From NCBI GenBank assembly GCA_018398585.1, contig JAGTTD010000019.1:10501838-10565837 (forward strand): 64,000 nt of DNA, read 5' to 3'. Origin of the DNA: Simmondsia chinensis (taxonomy: Eukaryota; Streptophyta; Magnoliopsida; Caryophyllales; Simmondsiaceae). The notes beneath the pieces were generated by a model. That model saw only the letters and a list, made by a program, of their open reading frames with translations, did no database searches and had not been told where the DNA came from. Positions within the stretch are counted from its first letter, which is position 1; each line of letters opens with the position of its first letter. Shown here piece after piece: positions 31,052 through 43,356 of the stretch. The translations under genes and the position numbers were made by a program.

Positions 31052-32823
31052 CTATGTTATTTAATAATTCTTGACCTCTTTTTCTATGGATAAAAGCCCT
31101 ATGCAACTGCTTACCTATTGAACATTTTCCCACACCTTTATTACAACATGAAACCCCTCCCAGAAATCTTTTTCGTTGTAAACCTTGTTATGATCGCAAT
31201 GGCGTTTTGGTTGTGCGTGTTATCCTAATCTTTCTCACAATGAAACTCATAAGCTTGCTCATCATTCCACATTATACATTTTCCTTGGCTACACTAATCA
31301 TAACAAAGGGTGTCATTGCCTGACTGCAAATAAAATTAGTATCTCCCAAGAATGTAATCTTCAATAAAACATGCTTTCCCTATGCCACCTTGCCTTTCCA
31401 TCCTGCCCCTTACTCATACTATACCTTTTGTCATTTGAACCCCATATCACATGTTCCCACATTGTTCCAACTCCCTCCACGATTAGTGGCTACCTTGGAT
31501 ACCAACTCACCTATCGTGCCTTTTGAATCCTGTGACCCACTCCCAGCTCTGCCGCCTGCTTCGTCTATCATGCCACCTATTGCAAGCGTTCCGACCCCAG
31601 CAGCGCCCTTACCCACCCCATCCACAGTGAATGCACATTGTATGACAACTCGGGCAAAGTTAGTATTCAAAAGAGATAGTTGTTTCCTCTTTGACTACTT
31701 CCATTGTCCATATACTCCATGAGGAACTTCGTTCCTTAGTGTTGGCCCCAAAGAGTCACAAAGGTGTGAGGCTATGCGTGATGAACATAATGCTATTCTC
31801 CATAATTGTACTTGGGATCTTGTCCCATGACCACATGTTGCTAATTTTGCAGGCTCCAAATGGATATAGCATGATAAGCGAATGAGAATGTTAAACATCT
31901 AAAAGCTTGATTAGTTGCTCAGGGTTATACTCAACACTCTGGTGTTAATTATGATAATACTTTTTTGTCCAGGGGATAAGCATGTTACTATGCGGACCAT
32001 CCTATCCCTCGCATGCTCTCAACATTGGCCCATCCAACAATTGGATGTTAAAAATGCTTTCTTAAATGGTCATTTATCTGCAGTGGCTTATATGCAGCAA
32101 CCAAAAGGATTTTTGGATCCTACACACCTTGATTAAGTGTGTCACCTCAAGGCCTCGTATGGACTAAAGCAATCTTCGCGTGCTTGGTATCAACACTTTG
32201 TGTCGTTTATTGTTTATTTACTAAAAGGGGCATGACATCATTTCTTTTCTTCGGTTTGTGGATGATATCACACTGACAGCTTCTTGCATGTAGCTTTTAT
32301 CCTCTATCATGACTTGGTTAAAACAGGAATGCAATAATACTGACTTGGGTCCCATTTTTTGGACATATTGGTAACACGTGACTGCCACGGTTTACTTCTA
32401 TATTAGTCCAAGTATGGTTATGATCTTCTTCATCATAGTGGTTTGTCTAATGCTAATCTTACAAACACACATGTGGACTCTAAACAAAATACTCTCAGCT
32501 TCACCTGATGGCCCTCCTACACCTGATCCTTGTAGTACCACTAGTGCTCTTTAGTATCCTATCTTTACTAGGCTAGACATTGCTTATATTGTTTAGCAGG
32601 TTTGCCTTTTCATGCATGATCCTCGTGAGGTCCACACTATGAGGTAGCAAAAAGGATTTTGTGCTCCATCGTAGGTATAGTGTCACATGGCCTTAAGCAT
32701 ATATCTCTTTCTGCCCGTGATTAATTGATTAATTACTCTGATGCTGACTGTGGCGGATGTCCTGATATCTGATGATTTAACTTGGGTTACTGTGTATGTT
32801 TGGCATCTAACCTGGTCTCATGG
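31052..32823 (+). pseudogene. Copia F integrase tail, RT and RNase H start
   Basis: Reads HFPTPLLQHETPPRN and RCKPCYDRNGV (integrase C-terminal region), a Pro-rich linker (31390-31722), then RT blocks: EAMRDEHNAILHNCTWDLVP, HWPIQQLDVKNAFLNGHLS, LKASYGLKQSSRAWYQHF and RFVDDITLTAS near 32252-32285 (FVDD in place of YVDD). RNase H begins with LINYSDADCGGCPD and CVCLASNLVSW, where element D interrupts it. Stops and frame changes are numerous. Confidence 0.82.
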
Positions 32824-33500
32824 TGTCGGTGTATTTTCAAAATGTGTATTGATAAAAATGTTAAACATTGTTTAATGTATATATAAAATATGCATGAGAT
32901 AGTCTCGGTATGTCTTTAAGTGTTTAAAACATATGAGAGATGTGTGTCGACACATGGGCCATGTGTGTCTACACACAATCCAATAGTACCACTACGGAAT
33001 AGGTGTGTGTCGACACACATGGCCCGTGTGTCGACACGCAGCCTTACAGAAGTGCACGGCAGAAGTTTGTGTGTCGACACACATGTCAGATTTTCTGACA
33101 GTTCGCTCGGATTTTTCCCCGAACATTGTGGCCCTTTTTACTTGTTTTTAAAGGGACGTCTCGTCTCATGTAATACACATATATTCCCTAAATTTTATTC
33201 TTGTGAAATGGACTTGAAGAACAAAAGATCTTTGAGAAAAAGAATTTGAAGAACAACTACAAGTGTTCTTGTATGAAATTCAAGTGTTTGGTTTGTTAAA
33301 CTTAGTTGATCTCTCTACATCTTTGTCAATATCTTCCGTTACACATCTTTACTCCATATTTGGTTGTTGTTGTATCCCTGAGGATATTTGGTATACCGAA
33401 ATAAGCCTTAAGGAAAGTGAATACATAGCCTCAACACCTAAGATCTTTTGGTTACCTGTTTGTAAGGATTTTGCAAGTATTTGTGAGATTTACACCAACA
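32824..33500 (+). repeat. 5' LTR of Copia D
   Basis: Begins TGTCGGTGTATTTTC and ends TACACCAACA before ATCTTAAGGC. Five GTGTCGACAC-type palindromes lie at 32940-33085. The end is placed by comparison with element B. Confidence 0.75.
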
Positions 33501-33875
33501 ATCTTAAGGCTTATATTTATTATTTGAGAATGGCTTTTTCACTTACCGTGTTTTGATGGCAAACCATGTGTGAGATTGACGGAAAGATGAATGGAGAAAA
33601 TTGGGACATCTTCTTGGAACTATCTCTTGTATGAATTGCTATGGACAAAGTTATGCTATTTAATTTTGAAATTTGTGAAACCATGATGCACAAAGATGAA
33701 TGGGAATTTGTTTGTGCTTTGTTGATGATGCACTTGACTATTTTGCATTTGGTTTCATAAAGAATTCATGATGATGATCAATTTGGGCATGTACAAGGAT
33801 AATAGTGAAATGTCTTTATGCCTTTTGATTTGCATCCAATTAATGAAATCAAGTTGTGTGAATCTTATACATTTG
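33501..33875 (+). other. Decayed leader region of Copia D
   Basis: Short of Gypsy D', with traces such as MNGENWDIFLELSLV that may be gag start. No continuous frame. Confidence 0.4.
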
Positions 33876-34159
33876 TGTTAATCATTAAGATGATCTTGGT
33901 CTTAACCTAGGAGAGAGAGTTAAGATGAGAGAAAGAAGGGAGGGAGATGAAGAATTAAAGAGAAAATATCTAAAGATATTTCAATTTTATTATCTTACAT
34001 CTCAATCTATCCACTTATAGCTATTACAAGATTAAGAAACTAACAATGAATCTAGACCAACAACTCAAACCAACTGACTCAACAACCAGACACCAAATAC
34101 AACTTCAACAACCTTTCCAGCGAAAAATACAAAATTCAATTATATTCTGGGGCATGACA
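33876..34159 (-). repeat. 3' LTR of Gypsy D'
   Basis: 284 bp, TGTTAATCATTAAG to GGCATGACA on the plus strand; it matches 38858-39153. The minus-strand purine tract GAGTTTGAGGGGAAGG adjoins it at about 34163-34180. Confidence 0.93.
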
Positions 34160-34189
34160 ATACCTTCCCCTCAAACTCATTCTTGTCTC

Positions 34190-35536
34190 AAGAATGGAAT
34201 GAAGGGAATTGGGACTTAATGAAATAGCAGTTCTCCCATGTTTCCTGTGCAAGACCCAGATTGGTTCATTGGATCAAAATCTGCTTAATATCAGCTCCCT
34301 GCTGCTGCACCACTTTTCTGCCCAGGATTACTTCGGGTTCTAACGTCAGTTGCCTATTAGTTCCAGCCTGTAAGCTGGCTGCTACCCCCTGATTTGTATC
34401 TGCTGCTCCTTTGGCTTTGTTTGATATCTGCTTCTTTAGTAAAGAAACGTGTAAGACAGGATGGACTAAACAATTGGGTGGAAGCTCCAATCTGTAAGCT
34501 ACCCTACCAATTCTTTCAATAACCTTGTAAGGACCATAAAATCGAGCTGACAACTTAATGTTCTTGCATATTGCCACAGAACTCTGTTGGTAAGGCTGCA
34601 ATTTAAGATAAACCAAGTCTCCAACATTGACGCTTTGATCAATCCTCTTCCTATCAGCATTGAATTTCATTCTGGCTTGGGCTAGCTACAAATTGTCCCT
34701 GAGCTGCAGGCTAGCTTAGCTCTTTGATGTCGAAGATCATTAACTCCTTGCACATGAGAAATCACTCCTTGATTGAGCAAGGGAGAAGGAGAATCATACC
34801 CATGGAGGGCCTTGAAAGGAGTAGTTCCCAAGGAACTATGAAAGTGAGTGTTGTACTAATACTCAGCAAGGGATATCCATTTATGCCACTGCTTGGGATG
34901 TGAGAATGTCTTTCCATGCAAGTACTGCTTACACCGATTTACCCTCTCAGTTTTTCCGTCTGACCGAGGGTGATACGATGAACTCAGAGCTAATGTAGTT
35001 CCAAGCAACAAGAACAACTCACGCCAAAAATTACTTGTAAACAATTTGTCGCTATCTGAAATGATCGTTTGGGAAAGTCCATGAAGCTTGTAGATGTGAT
35101 CCAAAAATAGTCTAGCAAGTTTCTCAGCAGTAATGCGGTGATGGAGTGCAATGAAGTGCCCATATCGAGTAAAACGATCAATTACTACCCAAATGATTTC
35201 CTTACCTTTAGATTTGGGTAGCCCTTTGATAAAGTCCATACTAATGTGAGTGTAAGAACCCTCAGGAACTGGTCAAGGCTATAATAACCCCTTATAAGGA
35301 GTGTGTTCAACCTTAATTTGTTGATAGGTATCACATTGTTGCACAAAATTTTGCACTTTCTTCTTCAGCCCAGGCCATTGAAAGTATTGCTTGATCCTCT
35401 GATAGGTCCCCTCCATTCCAGAATGTCCACCCCATGGAGAATCATGAGATGCTGCAATAATTTGTTTCCTCAATTCACTGTTGATACCCACATAGATCTT
35501 GCCATTAATTCTAATTATTCCCTTACTAACAATCAT
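34190..35536 (-). pseudogene. Gypsy D' integrase and chromodomain trace
   Basis: 35536-35279 has the HHCC zinc module (SPWGGHSGMEGTYQRIKQYF, WPGLKKKVQNFVQQC). 35239-34856 is the catalytic core (MDFIKGLPKSKG, VVIDRFTRYGHFIALHH, SDSDKLFTSNFWRELF, SSYHPRSDGKTERVN, with Asp, Asp and Glu at expected places). 34670-34266 is the C-terminal domain (VGDLVYLKLQPYQQSS, KLSARFYGPYKVIERIG, HPVLHVSLLKK) leading into EPEVILGRKV, the usual entry to a chromodomain. The chromodomain itself is frameshifted near 34200-34290. Confidence 0.9.
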
Positions 35537-35622
35537 GCTGGTATCACGACTTGCAGATAGAGGCTGGATGCAGTGTGGAACAATGTGTAATTGGGCAAAA
35601 TCATCAAGCTCATAAGACTTAA

Positions 35623-36447
35623 TTACTTAGCCATCCACAGGGGTATCACTTGAGTAACTGCAACACACATAGCACCTTCTATATCTTCTAATTTTCCTTC
35701 TTGTACACGTCTAGAAAGTGCATCTGCCACAATGTTTTCTACCCCTTTTCTATATTCGATTGTATATTTCAACCCCAACATCTTCATCAGCCCTTTTCTA
35801 TGTACTGTTGTGGAGATCCTTTGCTCTAACAAGTACTTGAGGCTTTGATGGTCAGTTTTTCTCACGAACTAATGGCCCTCTAAGTAATGTCGCCACTTTT
35901 GAGTAGGTAGAAGTATTGCCATGTACTCCTTCTCATATATGGAGAGCTTTTGATTCTTGGGTCCCAAAGCCTGGCTTAAATAAGCCAAGGGTCTACCACC
36001 TTATGAAAGCACTGCCCCAATACCTAGGCTGCTTGCATCTGTCTCAAGTGTGAAGGGTTGGCTGAAATCTGGCATTGCTAAGACATGAGCCTGAGTCATA
36101 GCTTGCTTTAGTAATTCAAAAGCCTCTCTAGCTGATTCATTCCAATTGAAGTTGTCTTTCTTCAATAGATCCGTCAAAGGCTTAGCAAGTAAGCCATAAC
36201 CAACAATGAATTTATGATAATACCCTTTTAAACCCAAGAATTCCCTCAATTTTGAGAGCTAATATAATGTGACCTAGGTACTCAACTTGAGTCTTGGCAA
36301 AAGCACATTTCAAGAGCTTAGCAAACAGCTTATGTTCTCTCATAGTCTAAAAAACTAGCCTCAATTGCTCAAGGTGTTGCTACAATGCAGGGCTGTAAAC
36401 CAGTATATCGTCAAAGAAAACAAGGACAAACCTCCTCAAATAGATCT
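35623..36447 (-). pseudogene. Gypsy D' RT end and RNase H
   Basis: 36249-36001 reads [38 protein letters not shown] and [17 protein letters not shown] (RNase H catalytic Asp). 35865-35623 reads RKTDHQSLKYLLEQRIS and LGLKYTIEYRKGVENIVADALSRR, the RNase H end. The YxDD-equivalent block lies near 36390-36430. Stops separate the pieces. Confidence 0.88.
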
Positions 36448-36948
36448 TCAACACCTGGTCATCAAGGCTTGGAAAGTTGCCGGTGCATTGGACAATCCAA
36501 AAGGCATTACTACAAATTCATAATGCCCTTGATGAGTTCTGAAGGCTGTCTTATGGATGTCCTGTTCTTGCACTCTTATCTGATAATACCCTTGTCGAAG
36601 GTCTAACTTGGAGAAGTAACATGCTCTGTAAAGTTCATCAAGCAAGTCATCGATGATAGGAATTAGGAACTTGTCCTTGATTGTAAGAGAGTTCAATTGG
36701 TGATAGTCAATACACATTCTTGATGTTCCATATTTCTTTTTCACCAAGATCACCAGAGATGCAAAAGGACTGTGGCTATGCCTTATGAACTTGGCCCTTA
36801 GCAACTCATCCACCTGCCTATCTATCTCATCTTTCTGAGAATGTGGACATTTGTAGGGGCATAAATTAACTAGATTAGATCCTTCTTTAAGATGAATTGA
36901 GTGATCAAGTGCCCTTCTTGGAGGCAGCTCCGCAGGTTGTTCAAACAA
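36448..36948 (-). pseudogene. Gypsy D' reverse transcriptase core
   Basis: Well-kept polymerase region: [75 protein letters not shown] (first catalytic Asp) and [19 protein letters not shown]. The frame breaks just before the second catalytic block. Confidence 0.92.
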
Positions 36949-36996
36949 GTCCCTGTACTACTCCAGCAAAGCAGCCACAGAAGCTTCTATACCTTC

Positions 36997-37629
36997 CTAA
37001 TCAGATACTGCAGCAGGTGAGATGGAGTGGAGTTGTCCTACCCAATGGTAATCACTCTTCTTTAGGATCTTTTGCAGGCTTTTGCCCTTCATAAATTGAA
37101 GTTGGCCCAGCTCTACTATACCTTGCAGCTTGATTTTGAGTCCATCTTTCTCGAAGGATACAGCCAATTGAGAGAAATCAAAGAGCATTAGACTAAAAGA
37201 CTTCATCCAATCAACCCCCAAAACCATGTCACAACCTCCAAGCCTCATGAGTCAAAAATCATAGACAAATTTATGTCCTTGCATCTTCCAACTGAAGTTC
37301 TTACATTTAGTGTGTGTTAGAAGTGAATTTCCATCTGCCACTGTAACCGCTAGAGGGTTTGTTTCGATGATCTCTTGCCCCACAGCTCGCACCACTTTAG
37401 GGTCAATAAAACTATGTGTACTCCCGCTGTCAATGAGTATCAACAATGATTGCTGTCCTGAGACTCCCTTGATTCGAATGGTGTTGTGAGAACCATTGCC
37501 TGTTAGAGCTTTCATGGAGATTTCCACAGAATTGTCATCTTCAGTGTCTATATTCTCTTCTTCCTCCTGTGGTTCCAGATAAAAAACCTCATCTGCATCA
37601 TCATCTGTGTCTTCCCCAAAGACTGTCAT
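36997..37629 (-). pseudogene. Gypsy D' aspartic protease
   Basis: ISMKALTGNGSHNTIRIKG, LLILIDSGSTHSFIDPKVV (DSG active site) and VTVADGNSLL, then after a stop RLGGCDMVLGVDWMKSF. This is the standard Gypsy protease, matched by the copy in element G. Confidence 0.9.
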
Positions 37630-37639
37630 TAAGTACTTG

Positions 37640-38265
37640 GGGTCACATTTTTGACCAAAGAAGTACTTTTGATTGCATTAGTAGCATAACTTCTGTGGCC
37701 TCTTATCATCAAAGCTGCCATTTTTACTGCTAGGCTGGGTAGGTCGAGTGGATGAGGAACCAGAGAAGTTACCTTTCACCTTAGGAGTCTCAACATTTGA
37801 CAACACAGAACTCTCCACCTTCCTAGCCTTGGTGTATGCTTGAGTCAAGTTATCAAGTTCAAAAGCTTTCGCCAAGCTCTTGGTGCGTGGTTCGAGTCCA
37901 CTCACAAAGCTGGATACATAGAATGCTTCAGGTGCATCAGGATAAACAGAGAGCATTCTAGCTCGCAAGCCTTCAAAACGACTCATATAATCCTTGACAG
38001 AAGCAGTTTGGACAAGCTTATTGAAGTTATCTACAACTTCACTCACATCTTCATCACCATACCTTGAACACAGTTCATTCAAGAATGTAGTCCAAGTAAG
38101 GTTAGGCTTAGTGAGCAGCAAACCATAGTACCAGGTCTCCATTTCACCACGCAAATAAACTGCCGCAAGCTCAACCTTCTCTTGATCATCAATATTATAA
38201 AACTTGAAGTATCTTTCGCATTTCCTCAACCATGATTGAGGCAAAGTATCATCAAATGGTTCCAA
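37640..38265 (-). pseudogene. Gypsy D' gag
   Basis: The capsid core includes SWLRKCERYFKFYNIDDQEK, VELAAVYLRGEMETWYYGLL, TWTTFLNELCSRYGDEDVSE, VDNFNKLVQTASVKDYMSRF and FYVSSFVSGLEPRTKSLAKA. It ends in KLCY before a stop where the zinc knuckle would start; QKYFFGQKCDPKYL continues the knuckle. It is close to the gag of element G. Confidence 0.92.
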
Positions 38266-38857
38266 AGCAACCCTAGGCTGTGTGAATGCATAATTTCTTG
38301 CATTAGTAGCACTGTCATTTGAATCAACAGCTGGAGGAGTGTGATCTAGTGGTCTAGTTTGCTGCCGGAATGGCTGCTGACTAGCTGGAAGAAGAATTCC
38401 TTCATCCGGTGGATGAGACTCACTTCACCTCTGCCAATCAGAAAGATGTTGAGAAAATTGTTGTGATTGATTCTCAAATTTCTGATCTAATTTCTGAGCT
38501 TGATTGTCTAACTTCTGATCCAACTTTTGCTTCATATCCTGCTGGAAAGTTCTGAACATATTTTGCATCATTTGCAGAACTTGATCCATCTGGACTCCTT
38601 GAACATTGCCTCCATTAGCTCCAACTACATTTACTTAAGTAGGAGCTCCTCTAGCTGCACTACTTGTTGCAACATTGGGCACGGTATTAGTTGCATTGTT
38701 AGCTGCATTGGAGCAAGTAGTAGGAGGCATATTATATCTTCTTTTCCTAGCCAGAACATATCACAATTCAGCAAGTTGTCGAACCAAAACTGCTTAATCA
38801 ATCGAATTGAAGTGAACGTAATCCAATCAAATTTGTAGCTCAAGGCTCTGATACCAA
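38266..38857 (-). other. Gypsy D' gag N-terminal region and leader
   Basis: Gln-rich coiled region of Gag with stops (Gln/Lys repeats near 38450-38560), then the leader. The tRNA-iMet primer site TGGTATCAGAGCC reads on the minus strand at about 38844-38856. Confidence 0.75.
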
Positions 38858-39153
38858 TCGTTAAGCATCAAGATGATCTTGATCTTAACCTAGGAGAGAG
38901 AATTAAGATTAGAGAAAGAAGGGAAGGAGATGAGGAATTAGAGAGAAATTATCTAAAGATATTTCAATTTTATTAGCAATGAATGAATCTTACATCTCAA
39001 ACTATCCACTTATAGCTATTACAATATTAAGAAACTAACAATGAATCTAAACCAACAACTCAAACCAACCGACTCAACAACCGGACACCAAATACAACTT
39101 CAACAATCTTTCCCGCCAAAAATACAAAATTCAATTATATTCCGGACATGACA
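38858..39153 (-). repeat. 5' LTR of Gypsy D'
   Basis: About 296 bp, partner of 33876-34159. It carries an extra AGCAATGAATGAA block relative to the other LTR and small differences elsewhere. Confidence 0.92.
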
Positions 39154-41859
39154 ATTTGATTCGAGAGATGAAGTTCTATAATGCCTAAGAAGGAGTGGTT
39201 GATGCATTGTTGTTTATGCATGAAAGTATACTTACTTGTGGGGTTGAAATTCCAAAGATAAGAACTCATAATTTTCTGTTTAGGCATTGTTTTGATATGT
39301 TATTGAAAGGTGAATAATATCCAAGATTTGAAAAATAAACCCTTGAGACTGAGGAAAACAAGGTATAGCCCGACTTGAGAAAAGAAACGGTCTATACCGC
39401 AGGGGTCTTTAGTCCCCGCACCCCCCTTTTAGAGATCAGTGGTGGAGTTTGAAATCTAGACTCAAAAATTTAAAACACAACCCAACAGTTATATATCATG
39501 AATGTTAATCAATGATGAGAATACATGTGAAATTGAGAAATCATGATAATATTCAATTCGGACACCGTTTAGTTGTGGCTTACATCTTGGATTGAAGAAC
39601 AAGTGCACTGGAGTTAAATGGATAACAAATTAAATTATGAAGACATACTTGATATAAATTAGTATGTATGATTTGAGCATTAAAATAAAAGAAAATGAAT
39701 GTTTTGGGTGGTTGTTGAAACCAGACATTGAGATGATGCTAAAAGAGAAGTCCTTTGGCGTGGTTATTGAAACCAAACGCCAAGACGATGCCAAAACTAA
39801 TAATAAGGCGATGCTAATAAGGAAAATCCTTAGGAAGTGTGGTTGTTGAAACCAGGCGCCAAAATGATCCTGCTAATAATAAGAAGAATTGGGATATGCT
39901 CTGTTATAAATTAGGGATATAAAGATCCAGGCACTTCATATAACTATGACTATAATTCATAAAGAATTTGATGGTTGGGATAAAGTACAAATTGTGCATT
40001 ATATGTGATAAATTCATTGTTTTATGAATTTGTAATCTAAACAATAATTAGATTGTGGTTTAATGCACGTTTGTTAATAACTATGTGGAAATAAACCCAT
40101 AATAAATATGGGTATGTTGATTCATAATGGCATTGACAGTCATTGATTTAGTCCCCCGTACGTATTGTTCATTGACGGAATTTATATTGACGAACAATGA
40201 AGTGAACAATAGTGGAGTTGGAAAATCATGAACAACAATGTTTATATGGTCATGATCATGAAATGAGTTTGAGTATGATCCTATATGTATATTGATAGAG
40301 TTACAAAGTTGATGTATGTTCAATCAATATTGTACATGGATGCTTGTGCAGTGATGCGATTAATTCTTATATGCATGTTGATACGATTATGGATGTATGA
40401 TTACATTAAATTGAAGCAAATGCTTCATAAAATGCTTGTGCAACTATATATTCTGATGTGGTTATGAGGTCCTTGTGCCCGTGATCATAAATGCAATTGT
40501 GAATTTTACGGCTTTGTTGTTTGTGAACATGAATGCTATTAGTATGCATGATAAGTGAAAGTGATGTGAAATTGAATGTATTAGTGGATCATGAAGTATA
40601 TAATAATATTACATGTGTTGATCCCTAATGTGGTTGATAAAAAGATATTCAAATTGAGGTACATGACTAAGGATGATAAAATACGTTGTATAAAAGTACT
40701 TGAAAATAATGATTCATGATTTCGTGATTGACCACATATCTCAAGTGGGTTTTCCAATATTATTGGATGTAATGTCTCATTGGAAACCGACATCATCATG
40801 ATTAATGCGATTGAAGTAAATGACACTTGCTCTTAAAGGGCATGTGTATATGATGATTGTGTAGTCGGTTAAAAAGAAGTGTATTATACAACGAATGCTA
40901 AAATACTCGAATAGAAAGGTTGTTATATGCAGTTGGTGCATGGTCAATAAAGTTATTGTGTGATGTGTGATAATATATTCACATGCTAGGATGTTGTTAG
41001 TCATCAACGTGACAAATTTAAAGAGTATGTAAATACTAAATTTTGATGACCCCTTTATTACCCATAAGTTTCGATGCATATAAATGGCAAGTAAATTCGT
41101 ATGAATTAGTTATGGGTGAATTGAACATCCTAAGATATAAATGTTAATGAATGCTTACGAAGTAACATTGAGTCTTTCATTGATCTTGAATTATACATTG
41201 TCATAATGTGAAGTAAAGTATAGATGATAAAAACCATGTTTGAGGGTATATCCCTGGAAAAACTCTAGAACTTTGAAAGAATAAAAGTGTGAAAAGAGAA
41301 GTCCTAGCAATCAGACTTGTATATTTCTAGAAGAATGAACTAGAGATAATATGAAAATCAAAGTTCAATGTTGTTGTGTCATAGATTGTGATTCTATGAC
41401 GAGTCTATGAAGTCTTGCGATGTGGCCTCTTGAAAGAGGTAGTTAATGAATCCAAAAAGTGTAAATGAATAGTCTGATAATGACAATGGATTCATTGTGT
41501 GAATGTACATTGATTACATGCTGAAATTTGGTAGGAATACTGAGAACCAAATGAAAGTGTTCCAATGGTATAATTGAAAATTGAAAAGGTTAGATGTAGC
41601 CTTTGTTGTTGGATAGACGAGTGTGAATAATTAGCTATGTAAGTCAAGGTAATTGGCATGGAGTACACAAGGTACTAGAATGACCACGAGTTGTGGTGTT
41701 CTTTTAATGAATACTCTTCTATTTAGAAGAATACTTGAACGCCAGTTGAACATCCGAGAAGGATGACTATGCTTTTAAAAGCTAGTAAATGTTATAAGTG
41801 TTGGGGATGTTGTTCCTTGAATTTCAGGAAACTAACACGTGTTATAAATTCCACTGTGA
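39154..41859 (+). other. Decayed internal region of Copia D
   Basis: Lies between Gypsy D' and the RNase H trace. A readable piece near 39170-39315 (EGVVDALLFMHESILTCGVE, HNFLFRHCFDMLLKGE) belongs to no family I recognise. Three imperfect repeats of GTGGTTGTTGAAACCA-type sequence occur near 39706, 39759 and 39838. The rest is AT-rich with no clear pol motif. Confidence 0.4.
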
Positions 41860-42185
41860 CAATAGAGTTTATTGCTCTAGTTTCTGCTTGTAAAGAAACA
41901 TAATGAATAAAGGATCTTGTGTTTCAAGATTCCTTTATGGCTCAAGCCAATGTTGCCTATTTCTATCCGTTGTGATAGTGAGATGTGTTTTAAATGTGGA
42001 AAAGTGAGATGTATCACTGAAAGTCCGGGCACAACAGTGTTAAATATTATAAAGTGAAATAACTCATGAAAGATTGAGTGATCACTGTGGATTTTAAAAT
42101 GTAAGTATGAAACTAGTGGATCTCTTGTTTGAGAACATTTCTAGAGACTTCATAATTAAAGAGATGGTGTGAAACCTGTCATTAT
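41860..42185 (+). pseudogene. Copia D RNase H C-terminal trace
   Basis: FIALVSACKET followed by a stop, then KDLVFQD and codons matching the element B RNase H end at 7822-8140 (GTGATAGT, GAAAGTCCGGGCACA and GTGGATCTC blocks). Stops and indels are frequent. Confidence 0.65.
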
Positions 42186-42765
42186 TAGTCACCCACGATG
42201 GGCCCTCAACTTGACGCCTAGTATGACACTAGGTCTCGGGTTAAATGAGAGAGACTTGTCATCTGTGTGACTGCAAGCACTAAATGAGATTTTTCCATCC
42301 TGACAGTGAAGTGCTTGGTACCTGCGTCAGAGATTCTAAGAGGATGAGCTAATGCTCTGAATGGACCTGGTTTTAGAACTTATTGAATGTCACGTCGTAG
42401 GGACATGATCAATGAGGTCCACCGTAGTATGTGTTGAAGTTTGGCCGCTTCAAAGGGGTGATTTTTGACTAAGGGTTTGGCCCTGAAATACTCACGAAAG
42501 GTACAAGACACAAGGCCACAAATATGTCGATCTGGGAAGTGTAGGGTGTGTACAGGGAGTACGCCTAGGGCGTGATTGGATAGTCGGTTAGTCAAATGGG
42601 TTGTATGGTTCAAAGCTTGGTCTACAATTTTTGATCCGATTAACTGTATGATCCTTTCACTAGCCAGAGGTTCAATCAGGAGACACCCATGTTGATGCAC
42701 GACGTGGCATCCTTTATTCGAGATGTCATATTGGGATTGATTGAATTTTGACATTGGTGGGGGAA
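42186..42765 (+). other. 3' untranslated region of Copia D
   Basis: Shares many blocks with 8141-8709 of element B and ends in the purine tract ATTGGTGGGGGAA. Confidence 0.78.
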
Positions 42766-43356
42766 TGTTGGTATATTTTCAAAATGTGTATTGGTAAAAA
42801 TGTAAAACATTATTTAATGTATGTATAAAATGTGCATGAGATAGTCCCGGTATGTGTTTAAGTGTTTAAAACATACGAGGGATGTGTGTCGACACATGGG
42901 CCATGTGTGTCGACATACAATCCAACAGTACCACTGGGGAATAGGTGTGTGTCGACACACATGGCCCGTGTGTCGACACACAGCCTTACAGAAGCGCATG
43001 GCAGAAAGTTGTGTGTCGACACACAGGGACTGTGTGTTGACATACAACTTGCAGTGATCTGTGCGTCGACACACAGACCCTGTGTGTCGACACACGGGTC
43101 AGATTTTCTGACGGTTCACGTGGTTTTTTCCCCAAACATTGTGGCCCTTTTTACTTGTTTTTAAAGGGATGCCTCTTCTCATGTAATACACATATATTCC
43201 CTAAATTTCATTCTTGTGAAATGGACTTGAAGAACAAAAGATCCTTGAGAAAAAAAATTTGAAGAACAACTACAAGTGTTCTTGTGTGAAATTCAAGTGT
43301 TTGGTTTGTTAAGCTTAGTCAATCTCTCTACATCTTTGTCAGTCTCTCCCTTTAAG
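42766..43356 (+). repeat. 3' LTR of Copia D, 3'-truncated
   Basis: Starts TGTTGGTATATTTTC. Eight GTGTCGACAC-type palindromes lie at 42882-43100, against five in the 5' LTR. Similarity to the 5' LTR stops near 43353, about 155 bp short of the LTR end inferred at 33500, and Copia F resumes at once. Confidence 0.82.

Larger units (their letters stand above)
33876..39153 (-). mobile_element. Gypsy D', chromovirus-like, nested in Copia D
   Basis: Minus-strand Ty3/Gypsy element with LTRs 33876-34159 and 38858-39153 and a perfect target duplication ATTTG (33871-33875 and 39154-39158). It has a tRNA-iMet primer site and a full order gag, protease, RT, RNase H, integrase, plus chromodomain-like traces next to the 3' LTR. 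That order (integrase after RT) defines Gypsy. Each domain is readable but broken by a few stops. Confidence 0.95.
32824..43356 (+). mobile_element. Copia retrotransposon D, hosting Gypsy D'
   Basis: Plus-strand element of the same family as B. The 5' LTR is 32824 to about 33500, the 3' LTR 42766-43356, and a purine tract ATTGGTGGGGGAA precedes the latter. CATGG flanks both sides (32819-32823 and 43357-43361). Gypsy D' (33876-39153) is nested in it. The remaining internal sequence is badly decayed; only an RNase H end (41860-42185) and the 3' untranslated region are assigned with confidence. Confidence 0.82.

Noticed and set aside
32920..33249. Frame with repeated CVSTH and CVDTH peptides (also 42814-43164 and 8685-9182)
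   Set aside because: Translation of the GTGTCGACAC palindromes in LTRs, readable on both strands.
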